From: Bacillota bacterium
Lineage (GTDB): Bacteria > Bacillota_I > Bacilli_A > RF39 > UBA660
DNA length: 25,535 bases
Assembly: GCA_003149915.1 (NCBI GenBank)
Contig: QAMK01000025.1
Location: 1 to 25,535, forward strand
Direction of reading: 5' to 3'
The stretch's first letter is position 1. Each line of letters begins with the position of its first letter. Below are positions 1 to 7,496 of the stretch, in pieces. The notes below the pieces were generated by a model that was not told the DNA's origin, did not search any database, and saw only the letters and a program-made list of their open reading frames with translations. The translations under genes and the position numbers were made by a program.

Positions 1-455
1 GGTATTTTCTTTTTATTTTTAATAATATCACAAATTGTTTTATCTAAATCGTAAACTCTAATAATATTACCAGAATCTAATTTATAATTAATTACTCCTA
101 ATTCTAATAATTCTTTTTTGATATAAAATAAATTAACACGTTTGTTTTTTTGAAGAGAACCATTATATCCATTATTAATAGTAATATCATATTTAATAGG
201 AATTCTATTTGAGAAACCATGTAAATATAATGCAGTTGCATTTGAGTAGATAGCATTTTTACTTTTACTTTGTAAGATTACAAATTCATCGACTAATTCA
301 TTTTTCTTAATATATACGCCGCGACTTACTCTTTCTATTCTATCTTCTTTAATTAGTTTCGTTAAATAAAATCTAGGAATGCCATTATCGTTAACATCTT
401 TGGTAGTTAAGTAACCATTTTTAAATAGATTTAAAATCTTATCTTCATATTCCAT
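1..455 (-). CDS. AbiEi-family antitoxin / transcriptional regulator (3' end outside window)
   Basis: The reading frame starts at ATG 455 and is still open at base 1, giving 151 visible residues. A GAAAGGA ribosome binding site precedes the start by about 8 bases. The N-terminal ~50 residues look like the winged-helix AbiEi_4 domain (N-terminus MEYEDKILNLFKNGYLTTKDV, then IPRFYLTKLIKEDRIERVSRGVY). After it comes the typical core with NATALYLHGFSNRIP and, near the cut, VYDLDKTICDII. In this family the protein is the antitoxin of type IV AbiE toxin-antitoxin systems and represses its own promoter. The partner AbiEii nucleotidyltransferase toxin would be expected downstream, beyond base 1, and cannot be verified. 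Autoregulation is suggested by an inverted repeat over the -10 box. A solitary AbiEi-like regulator is the alternative. Confidence 0.8.
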   Translation of the reverse strand, partial: MEYEDKILNLFKNGYLTTKDVNDNGIPRFYLTKLIKEDRIERVSRGVYIKKNELVDEFVILQSKSKNAIYSNATALYLHGFSNRIPIKYDITINNGYNGSLQKNKRVNLFYIKKELLELGVINYKLDSGNIIRVYDLDKTICDIIKNKKKI

Positions 456-469
456 ATTTTTTTCCTTTC

Positions 470-512
470 ACGATTAAATTATATCATATTTAATCGTATT
501 TGAAAACTTTTT
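470..512 (-). promoter_or_regulatory. Promoter of the AbiEi-like gene with overlapping inverted-repeat operator
   Basis: On the minus strand a TTTTCA -35-like hexamer is followed after 17 bases by a perfect TATAAT (478-483). A perfect 10-bp inverted repeat, ACGATTAAAT / ATTTAATCGT (470-479 and 488-497, 8-base spacer), covers the -10 box. AbiEi proteins are known to bind inverted repeats in their promoters, so this is a good candidate autoregulatory operator. The binding itself is inferred. Confidence 0.7.
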
Positions 513-587
513 TCTTTAAACAATAAAAATGTTCCACAGAACGTTTACAATTTTAAGTGATGTTATACTTGTTCCATCTATGACAAA

Positions 588-621
588 CAAAAAAATACTA
601 GAACCGTGTATGTTCTAGTAT
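588..621 (-). terminator. Intrinsic terminator of the 633-1928 gene
   Basis: A perfect 10-bp stem (595-604 with 612-621, loop 605-611) is followed on the minus strand by a run of seven T. It sits just past the stop codon at 633. Confidence 0.9.
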
Positions 622-632
622 CTTACTGTGTT

Positions 633-1928
633 CTAACTTTGGTTTGATGAATTGTTTTTGTCTGAATATATCAATACTTTTGGCGAGTCTTCTGCTTGTA
701 ATTCTTTTTCGGAATTGTCACGAGCAAATAATAGATCTCTATTTTCTACATCAAAGCATATTTTATCTGGATCCATTCCACGGATGATTGCATTTGCTTG
801 GATTTCCTTTTTTATATCAGGTAAAAATTTGGATAAATCTATATCACACTTTGAAATGGCATCTGCAATGGCACTACGGATGTGGAAGCGATTTAATTGA
901 AACGTCATCGACTCTGTTTGATAAGATTTTTCCTTAAACTCGTCGCTTAATAGTTCTTCTAAACTCTGTTCGATAGCAGAATCAATTTCTTGACTCGTTT
1001 TGGAATCCAAGTTGGTGTATCGGCGCTTCTGTTCCACTACTTGATTTTTTAAGTTTTTGGTGAAGTAATCACGAACAGATATGGTTTGATTCGTATCTGG
1101 ATTAGAAATTTGAGTTTCTAAATTTTCTTTTACATACGATCTTAATACATTCGTAATACTGTCATTAATAACTTTTAAACGTTCTGCATGATAAGAAGAA
1201 CTTTCGTAAGAGTCTATTTTTTCTGATCCGTATCCAATCCAACCATCGATGTTTCCTGTAAAAATCGGAGGTTCTCCTACTTTTGCCACCAAAGATGGAT
1301 TCTCTTCTTTGATTTCTCTTAAAACATCGACGTAACTAGACAGTTCCTCTCCTGGTACATAAATCACGAAAGAATCTCTGCGGTCGGAATCCAGTCTAAA
1401 AATTTTTAATTCAATTGGCAAATCTTTTTGATCGCACTTTTCAACAAATTTCATTGCCATATCAATTTCATCTTCTGCTTTTACATTTAAATACAAGCGA
1501 TGATGAATTTCATCATGGTCACTGGATCCTACGCCTTGCCATGGTTTTAAAACATGCGGATGTACAACTAGTTCGTCCATGCTATCACTATATGCAAAAA
1601 CATCCCTTAGATTAACAAGCACTTCTGGTCTCGTAAAGAAGTCCTTTGGAACGGGATCTGGTAACGTTTTTATAAAGTAATTTATGGTCGGAATCCCGTA
1701 TGGATTTTTAATTCCACCTCTCGCACGAGAACGATTTAATAAAAATGCCATTAACTCTGACTGTTTGTCCCAATCTAATGTTAGTCTTTGATTCATGTAA
1801 GTAGCACCAACTATGTAATCATATGGAATATCGCCATGATTTTGTTGATAACATTCTAAGAACAATTGCAATGTCTCGTCGTTATCTAACGGATTTTGAA
1901 TTTGATTATATAATTCTCTATTCGTCAT
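633..1928 (-). CDS. Uncharacterised protein, distant resemblance to HopA1-type lyase core
   Basis: A 431-residue soluble protein without signal peptide or membrane segment. The start at 1928 follows a GAGGTAGGT ribosome binding site and a strong promoter; a terminator follows the stop, so it is transcribed alone. The centre (about 140-245) runs HHRLYLNVKAEDE, then LPIELKIF, DSFVIYVPGEEL, and GEPPIFTGNIDGWIGYGSE. The order of an RLYLN strand, an L-P-x-x-x-K strand, a D-x-x-x-I-Y-V-P strand and a PPxxTGxxxGWIGYGSE loop recalls the HopA1 effector / class V lanthipeptide lyase family by memory only. The N-terminal ~135 and C-terminal ~160 residues are mostly helical and charged and were not recognised. 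No lantibiotic precursor or kinase lies nearby, so a RiPP role has no local support. Treat the function as unknown. Confidence 0.75.
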   Translation of the reverse strand: MTNRELYNQIQNPLDNDETLQLFLECYQQNHGDIPYDYIVGATYMNQRLTLDWDKQSELMAFLLNRSRARGGIKNPYGIPTINYFIKTLPDPVPKDFFTRPEVLVNLRDVFAYSDSMDELVVHPHVLKPWQGVGSSDHDEIHHRLYLNVKAEDEIDMAMKFVEKCDQKDLPIELKIFRLDSDRRDSFVIYVPGEELSSYVDVLREIKEENPSLVAKVGEPPIFTGNIDGWIGYGSEKIDSYESSSYHAERLKVINDSITNVLRSYVKENLETQISNPDTNQTISVRDYFTKNLKNQVVEQKRRYTNLDSKTSQEIDSAIEQSLEELLSDEFKEKSYQTESMTFQLNRFHIRSAIADAISKCDIDLSKFLPDIKKEIQANAIIRGMDPDKICFDVENRDLLFARDNSEKELQAEDSPKVLIYSDKNNSSNQS

Positions 1929-1961
1929 AATGATTACCTACCTCACTTCTAAAGCGGTCTC

Positions 1962-1990
1962 ATTATATCATATTTTTGCTTTTTCGTCAA
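1962..1990 (-). promoter_or_regulatory. Promoter of the 633-1928 gene
   Basis: TTGACG (1985-1990) and TATAAT (1962-1967) on the minus strand are separated by 17 bases, a near-perfect sigma-A promoter lying between the mntP terminator and the start at 1928. Confidence 0.85.
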
Positions 1991-2004
1991 TTTTATTTAA
2001 GAAC

Positions 2005-2037
2005 ATAAAAAAAACTAGAACCAACCAAAGTGTTCTA
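2005..2037 (-). terminator. Intrinsic terminator overlapping the mntP stop
   Basis: The inverted repeat TAGAAC / GTTCTA (2016-2021 and 2032-2037) is followed on the minus strand by about eight T. The stop codon TAG of mntP (2015-2017) lies in the 3' arm, so the last codons of mntP build the hairpin. Confidence 0.8.
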
Positions 2038-2569
2038 ATAAAATATGACAACCGATTAAAATTAAGATGAGTCCTCCAAAAGCAGTGGCGCCAGTCTGAA
2101 ATTTCGTTCCTAATTTATGTCCTAGAAAAACTCCTATAAAACATAAGACGAATGTGATGAGACCGATTACGATACTAGTTACAAATATTTGCGTCTTTAA
2201 AAATGCCAAGGTGATACCGACAGAGAATGCATCTAGGGATGTGGCAAGGGATAAAACGAGCAATGTCGGTATCCTCCATCCGGTGTCATCCGTCTCATTT
2301 CGGAATCCTTCCAGTATCATGTTGACACCTACGACACCAAGAAGTAAGAACGCAAGCCAATGAGCGGTAACTTCAATAAAACTAGCACAACTCTTTCCTA
2401 GAAAGAACCCGATTAATGTCATCATCATTTGAAAGATTCCAAACAAGATTCCTACTAGTAAAGATTTCGAAACCGATTTCTTTTCTAAGGAAAGTCCTTT
2501 GCCAATTGCTACTGCAAACGCATCTAATGATACGGCAACACTGATGGCAATTAAGTTCGTAACGTTCAT
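2015..2569 (-). CDS. mntP: Manganese efflux pump MntP
   Basis: A 184-residue membrane protein of the MntP (UPF0059) family, which exports Mn(II) across the cytoplasmic membrane. The duplicated signatures are visible: AVSLDAFAVAIGKG near the N-terminus and ATSLDAFSVGITLAF in the middle, with conserved acidic residues inside membrane helices; about six helices in all. An in-frame ATG exists 12 bases upstream (2581), but the ATG at 2569 has the ribosome binding site GGGTGA at the right distance and gives the usual family N-terminus. It is the last gene of an apparent unit starting at 4090, 36 bases after the EamA gene. No yybP-ykoY manganese riboswitch was seen in the short leaders here. A second putative metal exporter lies upstream (4152-5024). 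Confidence 0.95.
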   Translation of the reverse strand: MNVTNLIAISVAVSLDAFAVAIGKGLSLEKKSVSKSLLVGILFGIFQMMMTLIGFFLGKSCASFIEVTAHWLAFLLLGVVGVNMILEGFRNETDDTGWRIPTLLVLSLATSLDAFSVGITLAFLKTQIFVTSIVIGLITFVLCFIGVFLGHKLGTKFQTGATAFGGLILILIGCHILLEHFGWF

Positions 2570-2605
2570 AGAATCACCCATACAGAAATCTATGCGGTTC
2601 TTTCA

Positions 2606-3454
2606 TTATCTATTCCCAAACATCAGTAAAATGCTAGCAAATACCATATAGAATAGTCCGAATCTGTTTTTCTTGTTTAATTTTTCGTGGAATACAAAAA
2701 TCGATCCAACCGCAATCAGAACGAGCGATAACTTGTTAATCGGAATGACAATGCTAGCTTCTCCTAGACCTAAAGCTTTGAAATAAAAAAACCAAGAAAA
2801 TAAAGTTGTGAAAGATGCGAATGTAAGAAACAAATACCCTTTTTTGGATACTTTACTCGTCTGTTTTTGTTTTTGAAAAAGATACGCTACTAAAGTAACT
2901 CCAAAAACGATTGCCATACGATATGTTAGAGAAAGAATGGCATCTACTTCGTACGTCGCAGAAAGTTTACTAAAGATTGACATCAAAGATGCAAAGATAA
3001 GCATTAAAATACAATATATGGTACTTTTCTTTTCTAATTTGCCATGACTCATCGCAATCGTTCCTATGATTAAAAAGAAAGTGGCTACAATTTTGAAGAT
3101 TGTCAGTTTTTCATTTAAAAAGATGACGGATAAGAGAATCGTTAAAATCGTACTAGCTTTATCGAATGTTCCGACGACAGTTGCACTTCCTCCTTCCAGT
3201 GCTTTGAAATAGAAAATCCAACATCCAGCCATGGAAAGTGCAGATAACCATAACATGATGTGATAACATATTGGTGCTTTCAGGGATAGTTTCGTCGTAC
3301 AAAATGTCCAAAGGAGTGACACAGCAAAGACGATAATCGTACGAACTAATGTGGCAAATAACGGGTTTACTTCTTCTTTCATCATCACATATTTTAATAA
3401 AAGCGTCATGAGTCCTGCAAAAAAAGCTGAAAAAAGAGCGTACACAATAGCCAT
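2606..3454 (-). CDS. EamA/DMT-superfamily permease
   Basis: A 282-residue integral membrane protein with about ten helices arranged as two EamA repeats, the layout of the drug/metabolite transporter superfamily. Each repeat ends with a typical segment: GGSATVVGTFDKAST...FLNEKLT in the first half and GLGEASIVIPINKLS...FVFHEKLN in the second. Substrates of this family range from amino acids to nucleotide sugars, and the sequence does not show which applies. The start at 3454 has the ribosome binding site GGTGA five bases before ATG, the same GGTGATTCTATG context as mntP. It lies between a small unknown gene (3495-3797) and mntP on the same strand without a clear terminator between them. Confidence 0.88.
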   Translation of the reverse strand: MAIVYALFSAFFAGLMTLLLKYVMMKEEVNPLFATLVRTIIVFAVSLLWTFCTTKLSLKAPICYHIMLWLSALSMAGCWIFYFKALEGGSATVVGTFDKASTILTILLSVIFLNEKLTIFKIVATFFLIIGTIAMSHGKLEKKSTIYCILMLIFASLMSIFSKLSATYEVDAILSLTYRMAIVFGVTLVAYLFQKQKQTSKVSKKGYLFLTFASFTTLFSWFFYFKALGLGEASIVIPINKLSLVLIAVGSIFVFHEKLNKKNRFGLFYMVFASILLMFGNR

Positions 3455-3494
3455 AGAATCACCTATAGATATAGTTTGCTCTTTTTTTCATGCT

Positions 3495-3797
3495 TTATTT
3501 ATCTTTTTTTGTTTCTTCTTTCAATCGAGTTCGAATCATATGAATCAATTCACGAGATGCATCGATGCGATTTAAAACAATTAAAGCATCTTGCAATTTG
3601 CTTGCTAGTTTCCCGTTTTGAATGATTTGAGACTCCCGTTCGATATCGAAGTTCGGTAATGGATGTTCTCTTAAAAATTTCTTTTGTTCTTCTTGAATGT
3701 CTTTTAATACGTAAACTTTTAAATCGTATCCATCCATCATCTGGACACCGTAATAGGCACCGATCAAAAGTCGAAATTCATTTTCTAACTCTTCCAT
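3495..3797 (-). CDS. Small hypothetical protein (100 aa)
   Basis: Not recognised. A 100-residue, soluble, mostly helical and charged protein (C-terminus IRTRLKEETKKDK). Its ATG overlaps the stop of the preceding gene by one base (TAATG), so translation is probably coupled; its own ribosome binding site is weak. No catalytic motif is visible. The coupling suggests it acts with the 97-residue protein before it; the link to the transporters downstream is only positional. Confidence 0.75.
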   Translation of the reverse strand: MEELENEFRLLIGAYYGVQMMDGYDLKVYVLKDIQEEQKKFLREHPLPNFDIERESQIIQNGKLASKLQDALIVLNRIDASRELIHMIRTRLKEETKKDK

Positions 3798-4090
3798 TAC
3801 ATTCTCGTTCCAGTCATCTTATAGAATCCAAATTTGGTATCAAATTTTAATTTGATTGTATTTCCTTCTACGGTACCAATGGCTTCGTATTCTGTCTCTC
3901 CAACTGGTAATTTAATCATACCCTGTATGTCGATGGTACCATTTTCAATTGTACCTTGTAACGGATTCGATTTATTAAAGATATCCAAATATCCGGAAAC
4001 GAGATTGCCATCCATGACACGTAACTCCAACTTCCCTTTTTTAGGAAATATTCCTACTCTTAATTTTACGTTATAATTTCCACCAAACAT
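3797..4090 (-). CDS. Small beta-rich hypothetical protein (97 aa)
   Basis: Not recognised. A 97-residue protein, rich in alternating hydrophobic/polar strands (VKLRVGIFPKKGKLELRV, GTIENGTIDIQGMIKL, YEAIGTVEGNTIKLKFDT), suggesting a small beta-sandwich or barrel. No signal peptide. An upstream in-frame ATG (4105) lies just before the AGGAGGG ribosome binding site that serves the ATG at 4090, so 4090 is the true start. It opens the four-gene unit 4090-2015 and overlaps the next gene by one base. Confidence 0.75.
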   Translation of the reverse strand: MFGGNYNVKLRVGIFPKKGKLELRVMDGNLVSGYLDIFNKSNPLQGTIENGTIDIQGMIKLPVGETEYEAIGTVEGNTIKLKFDTKFGFYKMTGTRM

Positions 4091-4119
4091 GGTATCCCTC
4101 CTCATTGTGACTCATGTTC

Positions 4120-4148
4120 ATTATACCAATTATTCTTGAAATTGAAAA
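4120..4148 (-). promoter_or_regulatory. Promoter for the 4090-2015 unit
   Basis: TATAAT (4120-4125) on the minus strand is preceded by TG at the extended -10 position (TGGTATAAT) and, 17 bases further, by a weak TTTTCA. It lies just upstream of the start at 4090. Confidence 0.65.
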
Positions 4149-4151
4149 GAT

Positions 4152-5024
4152 TTAAACAATGATTGCAAGTAAATTTATCATAAAACCAAAGAATGCTCCT
4201 AGGCCATACACAAGTCCTAAAATCGATACGTTTTCTTTCATATCGGGATTGGCACGGAACAAAACCAAAAGGCCAACACCAGAACCTGTTAGAAGTCCAC
4301 CGATTAAAGAACCAAAGGAAATGGCACCATTCAAATACAGTTCTGTAATCATAATACTAGAGCCACAATTTGGAATAAGACCAATTAGACTCGTGATGAA
4401 AGAACCGAATACACTATCCCTTAAAAATATTTTGGAAAGGGCATCTTCACCAACATACGTAAAGACGATATTTACTAAAAATGTCGTTAGTAAAATAAAG
4501 ACTAACGTATTGGCTGTGTGCTTGATAGAAGATGCTAATATTCCCGATTCACAATGACAATGATCGTGCTCACAAATTTCGTAATGTTCTTCTTCCTTTG
4601 CTTTCTTTTTAGACTTCGGCTTCTTTTTTTCTCTTCTTCTCAGCACCCAATCTACTGCAAAACCACAGGCCATACCAATAGCAACTTTTAGTAAGACAAT
4701 TTTTAGAATTTCAGTAATGGCAACGTTTTGTGAAAGTAAAATGGGAATCATTTCATCTGAAGTAGATAAATAAACGGTAATTAACGTTCCTAAGGTAATG
4801 ATTCTCGTTACGTATAAGTTGGTAGCCATGACGGAGAAACCACATTGTGGTACAGCACCTAAAATACCGCCAAGTACCGGTCCATAGACACCAGCATTGG
4901 CAATGGCTTTTTTATTTTTTTTCGATAATTTATGTTCGATAAATTCGATTAGTAAAAATGCGACCCAAAGAAAGGGAATCAATTTGATTCCATCGATTAG
5001 GGTATCCATAATTATATCCATCAT
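4152..5024 (-). CDS. Putative heavy-metal/manganese exporter (ArsP_2/DUF2899-like)
   Basis: A 290-residue membrane protein with two pseudo-symmetric halves. Each half carries a related motif: GAVPQCGFSVMATNLYVTR, followed by YLSTSDEMIP, in the first, and GLIPNCGSSIMITELYLNG, followed by LLTGSGVGLLVLFR, in the second. This is the pattern of the putative 10-TM heavy-metal exporter family, often labelled arsenic efflux or manganese transporter. Between the halves sits a cytosolic loop with a Lys-rich stretch (REKKKPKSKKKAKEEE) and a metal-binding-like cluster HYEICEHDHCHCE. The start at 5024 follows AGGTGAG, with AAGGAG further upstream. It has its own promoter and no obvious terminator before the next unit. 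The transported ion is inferred; MntP two kilobases downstream makes manganese plausible. Confidence 0.8.
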   Translation of the reverse strand: MMDIIMDTLIDGIKLIPFLWVAFLLIEFIEHKLSKKNKKAIANAGVYGPVLGGILGAVPQCGFSVMATNLYVTRIITLGTLITVYLSTSDEMIPILLSQNVAITEILKIVLLKVAIGMACGFAVDWVLRRREKKKPKSKKKAKEEEHYEICEHDHCHCESGILASSIKHTANTLVFILLTTFLVNIVFTYVGEDALSKIFLRDSVFGSFITSLIGLIPNCGSSIMITELYLNGAISFGSLIGGLLTGSGVGLLVLFRANPDMKENVSILGLVYGLGAFFGFMINLLAIIV

Positions 5025-5059
5025 AACGTCTCACCTAACTCCTTTTTAACCGTAGTTAC

Positions 5060-5088
5060 ATTATACTGGTTTTATTTCAAAACCTCAA
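5060..5088 (-). promoter_or_regulatory. Promoter of the 4152-5024 exporter
   Basis: TTGAGG (5083-5088) and TATAAT (5060-5065) on the minus strand with 17-base spacing, directly after the terminator of the ABC operon. Confidence 0.75.
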
Positions 5089-5100
5089 CCTTTTTTGTTC

Positions 5101-5125
5101 AAAAAAGACAGAAGTCTTTCTGTCT
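5101..5125 (-). terminator. Intrinsic terminator of the marR-ABC operon
   Basis: A perfect 8-bp stem (5106-5113 with 5118-5125, 4-base loop) is followed on the minus strand by six T. It begins two bases after the stop codon at 5127. Confidence 0.9.
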
Positions 5126-5126
5126 C

Positions 5127-7496
5127 TTAAGCGTCTTTCTTAAACTGTGAATTGTATAAATCGGCATAGAATCCGTTTTGTTTCATCAACTCATCGTGGT
5201 TACCTTGTTCGATGATATTACCATCTTTCATAACGAGAATTAAATCGGCGTTTTTAATTGTCGATAAGCGGTGGGCGATGATGAATGACGTTCTTCCTTC
5301 CGTCAATTTATCCATTGCTTGTTGTACCAACTCTTCCGTTCTCGTATCGACTGAGGATGTTGCTTCATCTAAAATTAAGAATGGGGCATTTTTAATCATA
5401 CCACGAGCAATGGTAAGCAACTGCTTTTGGCCGGCTGAAATACTATCGTTATCTCCTAACTGATAGTCTAACCCACCTGGTAGAGATTTTACAAAGTGGT
5501 CGACACCGACAACTTTCAAGGCTTCCCAAATCTCTGGATCTGACACATCTTCTTTGTTGTAACGGATGTTATCACGAACCGTTCCCGCAAATAACCAAGT
5601 ATCTTGTAATACCATGATGAACAAAGCGTGAATTTGTTCTCTACTCAAGTCTTTGATAGAGACTCCATCGATTGTGATATCACCACTGTTGATGTCGTAG
5701 AACTTCATTAGTAAATTTACCATCGTCGTCTTACCGGCACCGGTCGGTCCAACAATAGCAATTTTCTCACCTGGTGAGACTTTACAATTGAAGTCTTTGA
5801 TAATCGTCTTCTCTGGACTATATCCAAATTGAACATGTTTAAATTGAATGCTACCTTTTACTTTTTCTGGGTCTAGTTGACCTTTCAATCTTCTTTCATC
5901 TTTCATTTCTGGTTCTTCTAGGAATTCAAATACACGTTCGCCAGCAGCAGCTGTCGTTTGTAAGTTCGTCATACCTTGTGCAATCTGTGATAATGGGTTC
6001 GTAAATAAACGAACGTAGATGATGAAGGCAATGATGACTCCAAACGAGATTTGATCGTTCATAACTAGCAAAGCACCAGCGATACATACTGCTACGTAAC
6101 TGAAGTTTCCGATGAAAGACATGATCGGTTGCATCATACCAGATAGGAATTGGCTTCGTTTGTTACAGATGTATACGGCTTCGTTGAACGTATCGAATTT
6201 CTTAGAAGATTCTTTCTCACCATTGTATGCTTTTACAACGTTATGAGAAGAATAGATTTCTTCGATATGACCGTTTAATTTACCAAGTTCAACCTGTCTT
6301 GCTGTAAAGTATTTTTGACTCTTATTCAAAATGATGAACATGAATACAAATCCGATTAAGGAAGATAAGATGGCTGTAATTGCCATAATCCAGTTCGTTG
6401 CAAACATCATGATGATAGAACCGATAAATAAGGTGAATGCTCCTACTAGACTTCCTAAACTTTGGTGCATTGACATACCAATCGTATCGACATCGTTTGT
6501 TACACGCGATAAGATGTCACCATAACTATGCGTATCGAAGTATTTTAGTGGCAAGCGGTTAATTTTATGAGAAATTTTCGTACGTAATGATTTGGCAAAG
6601 TTGTTGGCTACCGTTGCCATAATGAAACTTTGAATAAAGTTAAATGACGCACTAATCAAGTACAAAATTAATAAGAATAAACAAATGTTATTAATCGTTT
6701 CAAAATCCATTTTTGGATTGACAATCAATTGAATGGACTCTGGCATCTCATCGATTTTGGCATACAATGCAGATGCATCTGTCGTATCATCTAGTTCTTG
6801 TAATTTTTCTATGAGTGCGACTTGATCTTCACTAGAAACGGTTACACCATCGTATACCATCTCTGGAAATAGTACTTTTTGAACGTCTACTGGTAACGTG
6901 CTCAATGTAAAAGAGTTATCAGCAAGAGTTTGAATTATGGCAACTCTATCTTCTGTAGAAACGTATTCATCGCCCATTTCCATACCTGGTAGGATGACAT
7001 CTTGAATCTCTAATGGGAATGATAGCATCGTACTTAATAACTCTTCTTGACTCATAGAAGATGCATTTTGTAAGAACGTCCGAAATGAATTCTTAACACT
7101 TGCCGAGAAGTCTCCTTCTAGGACCGTTTCAATTTCATGGTCGGTCAAGGAAGGTGTTGCAATCGTCGTCAATGTCGTTTGAATTCGGTCGCTATCCATC
7201 ACACTAGAAAACTCGTTTGTTACATCTTGTAACTTATCGGCATCTAACGTGATTCCTTCTGTAATCGTATCGGTCAAATCGGATAATTTATTTGGTCCGA
7301 TGATAGAAAATACAGAACTTAAAGATGCTAGTACCAATGCAACGATAATCATCGGTACAAAGTCATGTAAGTAATGAACCATCTTTTTGATGGCATTGCC
7401 AAAGTCCTTTGGCTTTTCAGCTACTCCACCACGACCTCTTGGTCCGTGCATGGCACGACGAGGAGTGCTCGTTGTCTTTGTTTCTTCGTTATGCAT
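5127..7496 (-). CDS. ABC multidrug exporter subunit with catalytic ATP site and large extracytoplasmic insertion
   Basis: A 789-residue permease-ATPase half transporter, about 200 residues longer than usual. Order: Arg/Gly-rich N-tail, TM1 (~46-66), an insertion (~70-265) predicted outside the membrane, TM2 to TM6 (~268-500), then the ATPase. Walker A is GPTGAGKT (583-590), the Q-loop LQDTWLF (~630), the signature ISAGQ (686-690, weaker than LSGGQ), Walker B LILDE with catalytic Glu711, and switch His742. It pairs with the 7489-9249 product, which has degenerate catalytic residues, as in heterodimeric BmrCD/LmrCD/TM287-288 exporters. The start at 7496 overlaps the previous gene by 8 bases, with AAAGGAGGAG upstream. 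The insertion holds three copies of a P-x-x-[IV]-Q-x-[VI]-x-x-P-x-M motif. The drug substrate cannot be read from sequence. Confidence 0.93.
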   Translation of the reverse strand: MHNEETKTTSTPRRAMHGPRGRGGVAEKPKDFGNAIKKMVHYLHDFVPMIIVALVLASLSSVFSIIGPNKLSDLTDTITEGITLDADKLQDVTNEFSSVMDSDRIQTTLTTIATPSLTDHEIETVLEGDFSASVKNSFRTFLQNASSMSQEELLSTMLSFPLEIQDVILPGMEMGDEYVSTEDRVAIIQTLADNSFTLSTLPVDVQKVLFPEMVYDGVTVSSEDQVALIEKLQELDDTTDASALYAKIDEMPESIQLIVNPKMDFETINNICLFLLILYLISASFNFIQSFIMATVANNFAKSLRTKISHKINRLPLKYFDTHSYGDILSRVTNDVDTIGMSMHQSLGSLVGAFTLFIGSIIMMFATNWIMAITAILSSLIGFVFMFIILNKSQKYFTARQVELGKLNGHIEEIYSSHNVVKAYNGEKESSKKFDTFNEAVYICNKRSQFLSGMMQPIMSFIGNFSYVAVCIAGALLVMNDQISFGVIIAFIIYVRLFTNPLSQIAQGMTNLQTTAAAGERVFEFLEEPEMKDERRLKGQLDPEKVKGSIQFKHVQFGYSPEKTIIKDFNCKVSPGEKIAIVGPTGAGKTTMVNLLMKFYDINSGDITIDGVSIKDLSREQIHALFIMVLQDTWLFAGTVRDNIRYNKEDVSDPEIWEALKVVGVDHFVKSLPGGLDYQLGDNDSISAGQKQLLTIARGMIKNAPFLILDEATSSVDTRTEELVQQAMDKLTEGRTSFIIAHRLSTIKNADLILVMKDGNIIEQGNHDELMKQNGFYADLYNSQFKKDA
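6708..7016 (-). repeat. Threefold protein repeat inside the ABC exporter insertion
   Basis: Residues 161-172, 202-213 and 252-263 all fit P-x-x-[IV]-Q-x-[VI]-x-x-P-x-M (PLEIQDVILPGM, PVDVQKVLFPEM, PESIQLIVNPKM). The first two are followed by near-identical tails (STEDRVAIIQTL and SSEDQVALIEKL). The spacing is 41 and 50 residues. It is a protein-level repeat; the DNA copies have diverged. Confidence 0.75.

Noticed and set aside
517..548. Weak hairpin with GTTC/GAAC upstream of the AbiEi-like promoter
   Set aside because: Only 4 bp plus a mismatch; a strong terminator already lies at 588-621.
4159..4557. Plus-strand open frame of 132 codons across the metal exporter
   Set aside because: It is the antisense shadow of a clear membrane-protein gene, with no ribosome binding site or family resemblance.
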